From NCBI GenBank assembly GCA_030917225.1, contig JAUPVD010000409.1:1-12116 (forward strand): 12,116 nt of DNA, written 5' to 3'. The stretch comes from Pseudomonadota bacterium (GTDB lineage Bacteria > Pseudomonadota > Gammaproteobacteria > Burkholderiales > Rhodocyclaceae). Both the position numbers and the translations under genes were made by a program. This document shows, piece by piece, positions 1-6,759 of the stretch. How positions within the stretch are numbered: position 1 is the first letter of the stretch; each line of letters starts with the position of its first letter. The notes below the pieces were generated by a model. That model was given only the letters and a program-made list of their open reading frames with translations. It made no database searches and was not told the origin of the DNA.

Positions 1-94
1 ACTCCATGCAGTCAGAACGATTGATTCCTTGCGGACAAAGGACAATGAGTTGAATCATGATCTGCATGTACTCTTGCAGGTGTTGAAAGGTTAG
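1..94 (+). CDS. dnaA: DnaA, chromosomal replication initiator, C-terminal end only (partial)
   Basis: Only the last 30 codons are present. The reading frame begins at base 2 and ends at TAG 92-94. The peptide starts LHAVRTIDSLRTKDNEL and ends DLHVLLQVLKG, which resembles the end of betaproteobacterial DnaA proteins. This part follows the DNA-binding helix-turn-helix of domain IV that recognises DnaA boxes, so no catalytic or DNA-contact motif can be checked here. DnaA is an AAA+ ATPase that opens the origin and loads the helicase. The position directly upstream of dnaN, with perfect DnaA boxes just after the stop codon, strongly supports the call. The rest of the gene lies outside the window. 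Confidence 0.9.
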   Translation, partial: LHAVRTIDSLRTKDNELNHDLHVLLQVLKG

Positions 95-108
95 TCCATG
101 TACAAGTT

Positions 109-117
109 TGTGTAAAA
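109..117 (-). promoter_or_regulatory. DnaA box, relaxed consensus
   Basis: Read on the minus strand this is TTTTACACA, which fits the relaxed DnaA-box consensus TTWTNCACA. It starts exactly 22 bases before the perfect box at 131, which places it on the same helical face. Binding is inferred and is probably weaker than at the perfect boxes. Confidence 0.5.
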
Positions 118-130
118 ACTGGGGATGAAT

Positions 131-139
131 TGTGGATAA
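131..139 (-). promoter_or_regulatory. DnaA box, perfect consensus
   Basis: The minus strand reads TTATCCACA, the canonical high-affinity DnaA box. It is part of an 11-bp direct repeat (TGTGGATAAGT on the + strand) found again at 157-167. Confidence 0.85.
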
Positions 140-156
140 GTCAGTATTTTCTGGCC

Positions 157-165
157 TGTGGATAA
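157..165 (-). promoter_or_regulatory. DnaA box, perfect consensus
   Basis: This is a second exact TTATCCACA on the minus strand, in the same orientation as the box at 131-139 and 26 bases further on. Two exact 9-mers this close together are unlikely by chance. Confidence 0.85.
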
Positions 166-255
166 GTAATCCAGTTTTCATCAACAGGTAAATAACAGGC
201 TTTTCAAGTATCAGTTTTTGTGTCCAACGTACTGTAGAATAAACGGTTTTTCGAG

Positions 256-264
256 ATATCCACA
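256..264 (+). promoter_or_regulatory. DnaA box, one mismatch
   Basis: The + strand reads ATATCCACA, one mismatch (first base) from the canonical box and opposite in orientation to the others. It is the box closest to the AT-rich tract at 281-303, so it could orient DnaA toward the DNA to be melted. That role is inferred from position only. Confidence 0.5.
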
Positions 265-302
265 GAAGTGACCGGCAGCTTATATTTATAGGAATTAAAT
301 AT

Positions 303-1409
303 ATGATCCTTATTAAAACCCAACGCGACACCCTTCTCGCGCCACTGCAGTCGGTTTCCGGCATTGTCGAAAAGCGCCACACCCTCCCGATTCTTTCCAA
401 CGTACTGCTCGAGAAAAAAGGGGAAGTGCTGACCCTGTTGGCTACCGACATCGAGATTCAGATCACCACTAGCACCGAGGGAGGCCATGGTGATGGCGAT
501 GGTGCTGTGACAGTTGGTGCAAGAAAGCTTCAGGACATTCTGCGTTCGCTTCCGGATAGTGCTGAGGTCAGTCTCATTCTCGAAGAGAAGCGTCTGCAAC
601 TGCGGGCTGGCAAGAGCCGCTTCAGCTTGCAGACGTTGCCTGCGGACGATTTTCCGCGCATGGCCATCGCCGATGGGGAAGCCAAGCGTATTACCGTCAC
701 CCAGAAGCAATTTCGTCAGCTGTTGGCGCAAACCCAGTTCTCGATGGCAGCGCAGGATGTTCGCTATTATCTGAACGGCTTGTTGCTGTTGCTTGAAGGA
801 AATGAATTGCGTGCGGTGGCTACCGATGGTCACCGCCTGGCGTATGCCAGCATGGGTATTGAAGGCGATTTGCCACGTCAGGAGTTGATCCTGCCGCGCA
901 AGACGGTTCTTGAGCTGAATCGCCTGCTTTCCGATAACGATGAACCCTTGTTTATCGAAACTGCAGCGAACCAGATCCGCTTCCAGTTCGGTCACATCAA
1001 TCTCGTCTCTAAACTGATTGACGGCAAGTTTCCGGATTATGAACGCGTCATACCGGCGACACTACGCAATTCGCTGCAGATAAACCGTGCCATGCTGCTT
1101 TCCTCGATGAGCCGCGCTGCCATCTTGACCAATGAAAAGTTCCGCGGCGTTCGTCTGGTACTTTCACCTGGAAGTCTGAAAATCATGGCAGCCAATGCCG
1201 AACAAGAAGAAGCTCAGGAAGAACTCGAAGTCGATTACACCGGTGAAGCCATCGACATTGGTTTCAACGTTGGCTACTTGCTGGATGTGCTTAACAACAG
1301 TTCTGCGGAAACGGTTCAGTGGGCATTCAACGATTCGAACTCAAGTGCATTGGTGACCATACCAGGCAATGAAAACTTCAAGTACGTCGTGATGCCAATG
1401 CGTATCTGA
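303..1409 (+). CDS. dnaN: DNA polymerase III beta subunit (sliding clamp)
   Basis: The 368-aa protein matches the usual length of the clamp (E. coli 366). The clamp is a ring-shaped homodimer, three similar domains per monomer (roughly 1-125, 126-250, 251-368), which encircles DNA and tethers polymerase III and other partners. Visible family signatures are RHTLPILSNVLLE (residues 25-37), the partner-binding pocket segment ATDGHRLAYASM (about 173-184) and the C-terminal VVMPMRI, whose Met-Pro-Met-Arg closes the pocket. The ATG at 303 is preceded by TAGGAA (289-294) and gives the standard MxLIKTxRD-type start. The gene follows dnaA and the candidate origin, and is probably transcribed with gyrB across a 46-bp gap. 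Nothing looks broken. Confidence 0.97.
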   Translation: MILIKTQRDTLLAPLQSVSGIVEKRHTLPILSNVLLEKKGEVLTLLATDIEIQITTSTEGGHGDGDGAVTVGARKLQDILRSLPDSAEVSLILEEKRLQLRAGKSRFSLQTLPADDFPRMAIADGEAKRITVTQKQFRQLLAQTQFSMAAQDVRYYLNGLLLLLEGNELRAVATDGHRLAYASMGIEGDLPRQELILPRKTVLELNRLLSDNDEPLFIETAANQIRFQFGHINLVSKLIDGKFPDYERVIPATLRNSLQINRAMLLSSMSRAAILTNEKFRGVRLVLSPGSLKIMAANAEQEEAQEELEVDYTGEAIDIGFNVGYLLDVLNNSSAETVQWAFNDSNSSALVTIPGNENFKYVVMPMRI

Positions 1410-1427
1410 CTTAACGTAACCATTTGA

Positions 1428-1443
1428 TGTTCCACGTGAAACA
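1428..1443. promoter_or_regulatory. parS: parS site (ParB-binding centromere), one base off the perfect palindrome
   Basis: TGTTCCACGTGAAACA matches the chromosomal parS consensus TGTTNCACGTGAAACA at every fixed base. It differs from the fully symmetric form only at its fifth base. ParB (Spo0J) loads at such sites as a CTP-dependent clamp and, with ParA, moves the origin region of the chromosome. The site lies in the short gap between dnaN and gyrB, and its last base is the first base of the gyrB Shine-Dalgarno (1443-1449). A second site at 6702-6717 and the neighbouring origin support a real function. parA and parB are not in the window. Confidence 0.9.
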
Positions 1444-1449
1444 GGGAAG
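1443..1449 (+). promoter_or_regulatory. gyrB ribosome binding site
   Basis: AGGGAAG lies six bases before the GTG at 1456 and supports that codon as the start. It begins at the final base of the parS palindrome, so ParB bound there would sit directly against the translation start region on the DNA. Confidence 0.6.
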
Positions 1450-1452
1450 TAA

Positions 1453-3927
<2,475 letters not shown>

Positions 3928-3959
3928 GGTCCTGGTATCACCCGGATAGGAAAACGCGC

Positions 3960-3985
3960 CACAGGGCCCCGCAAGGGGCTCTGTG
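3960..3985. terminator. Hairpin terminator between convergent gyrB and the DUF1857 gene
   Basis: CACAGGGCCCC (3960-3970) pairs with GGGGCTCTGTG (3975-3985) over 11 base pairs, one of them a G-U in gyrB-sense RNA, closed by a GCAA tetraloop of the stable GNRA class. A short T-rich stretch (CATTTC) follows on the + strand, and the minus strand has GCGCGTTTTCC. It lies 32 bases after the gyrB stop and 25 bases beyond the stop of the opposing gene, so it could serve both directions. The U-tracts are weak. Confidence 0.75.
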
Positions 3986-4010
3986 CATTTCAGCTTATGA
4001 TGCCCAGCGT

Positions 4011-4481
4011 TCAGTGCGGCGTCTCGCCGGCCAGCAGCATGCGAATGACGCGAACAGTTTCGATATCCGACTCGTGATAGGCTGATTTGACGAACTCGGC
4101 ATAGGCACCGTCTTCATCGTTTGCCGATTCACCCAAGGTTGTGGCGTAGGCAAAACGCAGGAAGAGATGATCTTCCGCCGGCTCCTCGATGGTGATGGTC
4201 AGCGTACCGCCGGCATGCGATTCGGTCGGGGCAACTGCAAAGGACATCCATTCGAAGCGCGACCAAGTGACGCAATCTTCGATGGCCGCCTTGCCAAAAT
4301 CGAGCCGGCGCTGCAACAGGCAATCGCCGCGCTCCAGGATGACGCAGGCTTCCAGCCCGGGCAAAAAATGGGTGGCATCTTCTGCACGGAACATCAGCCC
4401 TCGCCACAATTCATCCCGCGTCATGAGCGGGATCAGCGGATTGCCCGGATCGTTTATTTCAACCAGATGTTCGAATTTCAT
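4011..4481 (-). CDS. AtaL-like/DUF1857 family SRPBCC protein
   Basis: This is a 156-aa protein starting MKFEHLVEINDPGNPLIPL and continuing with TRDELWRGLMFRAEDATHFLPGLEAC. That pattern matches the DUF1857 (AtaL-like) members of the START/SRPBCC superfamily, small alpha/beta folds with a hydrophobic ligand pocket. Its ligand and reaction are unknown to me, and no catalytic residues can be named. An acidic stretch (GESANDEDGAYAEF) precedes the last helix, as expected for this fold. The frame is open further upstream to 4625, but the ATG at 4481 is chosen because family similarity begins there and AAGGTGA lies ten bases upstream. The gene converges on gyrB and is divergent from the RsuA-type gene, with 58 bases between the starts. 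No signal peptide is seen, so it is probably cytosolic. Confidence 0.75.
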   Translation of the reverse strand: MKFEHLVEINDPGNPLIPLMTRDELWRGLMFRAEDATHFLPGLEACVILERGDCLLQRRLDFGKAAIEDCVTWSRFEWMSFAVAPTESHAGGTLTITIEEPAEDHLFLRFAYATTLGESANDEDGAYAEFVKSAYHESDIETVRVIRMLLAGETPH

Positions 4482-4491
4482 GCCGCCATTT

Positions 4492-4498
4492 TCACCTT
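4492..4498 (-). promoter_or_regulatory. Ribosome binding site of the DUF1857 gene
   Basis: On the minus strand AAGGTGA precedes the ATG at 4481 by ten bases. It is the only Shine-Dalgarno-like purine run near this start, and it argues against the longer in-frame versions, which would begin inside the divergent gene. Confidence 0.5.
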
Positions 4499-4527
4499 GA
4501 AGGCTGCTTGCTGTCACCTCGGATGGT

Positions 4528-4531
4528 AGGA
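4528..4531 (+). promoter_or_regulatory. Ribosome binding site that favours the 4540 start of the RsuA-type gene
   Basis: AGGA ends eight bases before the ATG at 4540. For the alternative in-frame ATG at 4531 this motif would overlap the start codon itself. The second ATG is therefore the better choice. Confidence 0.5.
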
Positions 4532-4539
4532 TGCGCGCC

Positions 4540-5256
4540 ATGCAACTTGAACGAATTCTCCATACACAGGGTTTCGGCAGCCGAAAGGAATGCCGCGCCC
4601 TGATTCGCAACGGCCGCATCAGCATTGCCGGAGAGGAGATCGACGACCCTTTCGTTGATCTCGAACCGAACGGCTTGTCTTTCTCCTTCGATGGGGAAAT
4701 ATGGATCTACCACCCGCAGGCCTATGTGATGCTCAACAAGCCGGCCGGCTACGAGTGCTCGCACCAGCCCAAGCATCATGCCAGCATCTACAGCCTGTTG
4801 CCGCCGCCACTCAATGGTCGTGGTGTGCAGTCGCTCGGGCGGCTGGATGAAGATACTACCGGCCTGCTGCTTTTCTCCGACGACGGAAAATTCATCCACG
4901 CCATCAGTTCCGGCAAGCGCAAGGTGCCGAAGACCTACCGGGTGACAGCCAAGCATGCAGTCAGCGATGAGCAGATGGCTACCCTGCTTGCTGGCGTCCA
5001 ACTGGTCGATGAGCCTGCGCCAATTTTCGCCGCCGGCTGCGAGCGGATGAGCGAAAATGAAATCCTTCTGACGGTTACCGAAGGCAGGTACCACCAGGTC
5101 AAGCGCATGGTTGCCGGGGTTGGCAATCGTGTCGAGGCACTTTGTCGTGTCGCTGTGGGCGGGTTACTGCTGCCGGAAGACCTGGCCCCGGGCCAGTGGC
5201 GGTGGCTGAGCAATGAAGACCTGGCCCAGCTGCTGGGAATTACTGCCGGTACTTGA
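4540..5256 (+). CDS. rsuA: 16S rRNA pseudouridine synthase, RsuA family
   Basis: The 238-aa protein has an N-terminal S4 RNA-binding domain (LERILHTQGFGSRKECRALI, about 3-22, through residue 45). A pseudouridine synthase domain of the RsuA/RluB/E/F family follows. The catalytic motif GRLDEDTTGLLLFSDDG (100-116) contains the expected nucleophilic Asp103. LNKPAGYECS (65-74) and GRYHQVKRM, near the C-terminus, are further family signatures. RsuA converts U516 of 16S rRNA to pseudouridine during small-subunit assembly. The paralogues RluB, RluE and RluF act on 23S rRNA and cannot be fully excluded by eye, but size and layout fit RsuA best. ATG 4540 is preferred over ATG 4531 on ribosome-site spacing. 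It is followed by the DsrE-like gene after 51 bases with no clear terminator between them. Confidence 0.85.
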   Translation: MQLERILHTQGFGSRKECRALIRNGRISIAGEEIDDPFVDLEPNGLSFSFDGEIWIYHPQAYVMLNKPAGYECSHQPKHHASIYSLLPPPLNGRGVQSLGRLDEDTTGLLLFSDDGKFIHAISSGKRKVPKTYRVTAKHAVSDEQMATLLAGVQLVDEPAPIFAAGCERMSENEILLTVTEGRYHQVKRMVAGVGNRVEALCRVAVGGLLLPEDLAPGQWRWLSNEDLAQLLGITAGT

Positions 5257-5295
5257 TTTGCGGGTGGTCCCACGTTCATCATGGCCGGTGTCAAT

Positions 5296-5301
5296 AAGGA
5301 G
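5296..5301 (+). promoter_or_regulatory. Strong ribosome binding site that fixes the DsrE-like start
   Basis: AAGGAG is a near-consensus Shine-Dalgarno six bases before the ATG at 5308. It shows that the in-frame ATG at 5281 is not the start. Confidence 0.8.
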
Positions 5302-5307
5302 TCAGCC

Positions 5308-5667
5308 ATGCAGAAGATTTTGATCATCGTCCACGCACCACCCTATGGCAGCGAGCGTGTATTGTCCGCACTTCGTCTGGCAACCGCTCTGGTTTCTCAG
5401 GAAGACGAACGGGTCGATCTTTCGATCTACATGATGTCCGATGCCGTCACGGTCGGCTTGCCAAACCAGCCGTCGGCAGAGGCCGGTGGTGGTCTTCAGC
5501 AGATGATCGAGAATCTTGTCGAGCATGGAGCAATGCTGCGTCTTTGCCGCACATGCGCAGTGGCCCGCGGGCTTGCTGAAGTGGCTTTGATTCCTGGTGT
5601 CAGCATTGGTACGTTGACCGAGATGGCCAGCGCTGCCATCGAGGCCGACAAGGTCATCACTTTCTGA
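5308..5667 (+). CDS. DsrE-like family small protein with CxxC motif
   Basis: The 119-aa protein begins MQKILIIVHAPPYGSERVLSA. A beta strand, a loop and then a helix carrying ALRLATALVS are typical of the DsrE/DsrF/YchN-like fold. The pattern continues with a strand (VDLSIYMMSDAV), a variable loop with GGG (60-62), a helix (QQMIENLVEHGA), and a cysteine-bearing loop CRTC (Cys80, Cys83), then LTEMASAAIEADKVITF. In the characterised DsrE/TusD proteins one conserved cysteine in this region carries sulfur as a persulfide. Here two cysteines in CxxC could do that or form a disulfide, which is inference. Its substrate is unknown and no other sulfur-relay genes are nearby. The stop is 10 bases before oxyR, so the two genes probably share a transcript. 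No signal peptide or membrane segment is seen. Confidence 0.75.
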   Translation: MQKILIIVHAPPYGSERVLSALRLATALVSQEDERVDLSIYMMSDAVTVGLPNQPSAEAGGGLQQMIENLVEHGAMLRLCRTCAVARGLAEVALIPGVSIGTLTEMASAAIEADKVITF

Positions 5668-5677
5668 CCGGCTTACT

Positions 5678-6592
5678 GTGACTCTGACCGAACTCCGCTA
5701 TATCGTCACGCTAGCGCGCGAACGCCATTTTGGCCATGCCGCAGAAAAATGCCACGTCAGCCAGCCGACGCTTTCCGTTGCCTTGAAGAAGGTCGAGCAG
5801 CGTATCGGCGCCCTGCTCTTCGAACGTTCCTCTGCCGATGTCCGCCTGACACCACTGGGCGAACAGGTGGCAGCGCAAGCTGAACGCGTGCTAGAGGAAG
5901 CATCGAAGCTGGACGAGATTGCTTCGCAGGGAAAGGATCCTTTGATTGGGCCATTGCGGCTGGGGGTCATCTACACCATCGCTCCCTATCTGTTGCCCCG
6001 ACTGATTCCGTCGCTGCACACCCGGGCGCCGCAGATGCCACTCTACCTGCAGGAGAATTTCACGGTACGCCTGGCCGAGCAATTGCGTCGAGGGGAGCTT
6101 GATGTGGCCGTTCTGGCCTATCCCTTCGCCGAGTCAGGCATTGTCACGCGCGCGGTGTATGACGAGCCGTTTCGCGTCGCCATGCCGGCAGGCCACGCGC
6201 TGGCCAGGGAAAAGAAGATCGCGGCTGATCGCCTGACCTCGGAGCACCTGCTGCTATTAGGACAGGGAAACTGTTTTCGCGATCAGGTTGTACAAGCTTG
6301 CCCGCACCTTACAGAACCCGGCGGACTTGAGCGGGCGCTCGAAGGCAGTTCGCTGGAGACGCTGCGCCATATGGTGGCCAGCGGTGCCGGTATTTCTGTG
6401 GTGCCGGCATCGGCAGTAGAGAGTTGGCCAAAGGACGAGAAGCTGATGACCATTCGGCCCTTTGCCGAACCGGTGCCGGTGCGCCGGGTAGTGCTTGCCT
6501 GGCGGGTGACCTTTCCCCGGCCGCAGGCGATTGACGCACTTCGGGCGGCCATTCTTGATGCGCCGCCGGCAGGGGTGACGCCGCTACCTTAG
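5678..6592 (+). CDS. oxyR: OxyR, LysR-type hydrogen-peroxide sensing regulator
   Basis: The 304-aa protein has the N-terminal winged helix-turn-helix of LysR regulators (MTLTELRYIV, then CHVSQPTLSVALKKVEQRIG at 25-44). A linker helix and a two-lobed sensor domain starting near GPLRLGVIYTIAPYLLP (91-107) follow. Both redox cysteines are present at Cys199 and Cys208 in GQGNCFRDQVVQAC, the same numbers as in E. coli OxyR. Peroxide oxidises Cys199, which then forms a disulfide with Cys208 and switches DNA contacts at targets such as catalase and peroxiredoxin genes. SLETLRHMVASGAGISVVPA is also typical. The start is GTG at 5678 with no good Shine-Dalgarno, so translation may depend on coupling to the DsrE-like gene 10 bases upstream. 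No katG, ahpC or recG is visible beside it. Confidence 0.93.
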   Translation: MTLTELRYIVTLARERHFGHAAEKCHVSQPTLSVALKKVEQRIGALLFERSSADVRLTPLGEQVAAQAERVLEEASKLDEIASQGKDPLIGPLRLGVIYTIAPYLLPRLIPSLHTRAPQMPLYLQENFTVRLAEQLRRGELDVAVLAYPFAESGIVTRAVYDEPFRVAMPAGHALAREKKIAADRLTSEHLLLLGQGNCFRDQVVQACPHLTEPGGLERALEGSSLETLRHMVASGAGISVVPASAVESWPKDEKLMTIRPFAEPVPVRRVVLAWRVTFPRPQAIDALRAAILDAPPAGVTPLP

Positions 6593-6701
6593 CGCTTCAT
6601 CGTGTCCAATATGGTATTCCCCGATAGCACGTCTGGCCGATAGTTAACAAATCTATGTTCGCAGCGTTTTGCGGCTTGCTGCAGGACCGAGGGGATGCCA
6701 A

Positions 6702-6717
6702 TGTTTCACGTGAAACA
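6702..6717. promoter_or_regulatory. parS: parS site (ParB-binding centromere), perfect 16-bp palindrome
   Basis: TGTTTCACGTGAAACA is the fully symmetric consensus parS sequence. It lies between the convergent ends of oxyR and topB, 109 bases after the oxyR stop. Its last five bases (6713-6717) are also the outer base of the terminator stem at 6713-6746. It is about 5.27 kb from the other site (1428-1443). parS clusters near the origin are usual in bacteria with chromosomal ParABS, so ParB loading here is very likely, although parB is outside the window. Confidence 0.95.
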
Positions 6718-6746
6718 AAGGGCCACCCGCAGGTGGCCCTTTGTTT
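6713..6746. terminator. Bidirectional terminator between oxyR and topB, overlapping parS
   Basis: AAACAAAGGGCCACC (6713-6727) pairs perfectly with GGTGGCCCTTTGTTT (6732-6746) over 15 base pairs around a CGCA loop. GC-rich pairs lie near the loop. The A/T-rich outer stem gives a U-rich 3' arm in both directions: CCTTTGTTT on the + strand, CCTTTGTTTCACG on the minus strand. This is the usual form of a bidirectional intrinsic terminator for convergent genes. It ends 13 bases from the topB stop. The shared five bases with parS are described under that site. Confidence 0.9.
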
Positions 6747-6759
6747 GGTGGCGATTTGA

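Larger units (their letters stand above)
95..302. other. oriC: Candidate origin of replication (oriC or part of it) in the dnaA-dnaN spacer
   Basis: This 208-bp non-coding spacer holds two perfect DnaA boxes (131-139 and 157-165, both minus strand), a relaxed-consensus box (109-117) and a one-mismatch box in the opposite orientation (256-264). After the last box come a short GC-rich stretch (about 270-279) and then a tract of almost only A and T (281-303) leading into dnaN. Box, GC-rich spacer, then AT-rich DNA is the order described for unwinding modules of bacterial origins. In many bacteria the origin lies beside dnaA, either before or after it. The region upstream of dnaA is not visible, so this could be one half of a bipartite origin, or only the autoregulated leader of dnaN. 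I saw no convincing sigma-70 promoter for dnaN here. Confidence 0.6.

Noticed and set aside
219..227. A further DnaA-box-like sequence (TTGGACACA on the minus strand)
   Set aside because: It has two mismatches at conserved positions and no regular spacing with the other boxes.
204..995. A minus-strand frame covering the start of dnaN and part of the spacer
   Set aside because: It overlaps the well-supported dnaN and its peptide resembles no family I know. It would also run through the candidate origin.
4482..4580. Weak promoter-like hexamers in the divergent DUF1857/RsuA-type spacer (TTCAAG and TACCAT, minus strand, 17 bases apart)
   Set aside because: The -35 matches consensus at only about three of six bases and no matching + strand pair was found. 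The evidence is too weak to list as a feature.
4482..4625. An N-terminal extension of the DUF1857 protein back to 4625
   Set aside because: The extra 48 residues are basic and unlike the family, and they overlap the start of the divergent RsuA-type gene. The ATG at 4481 has its own ribosome site.
5257..5307. A short inverted repeat (GTGG/CCAC) after the RsuA-type gene as a possible terminator
   Set aside because: The stem is only four base pairs with a two-base loop and no T-run, so the downstream genes may well be co-transcribed.
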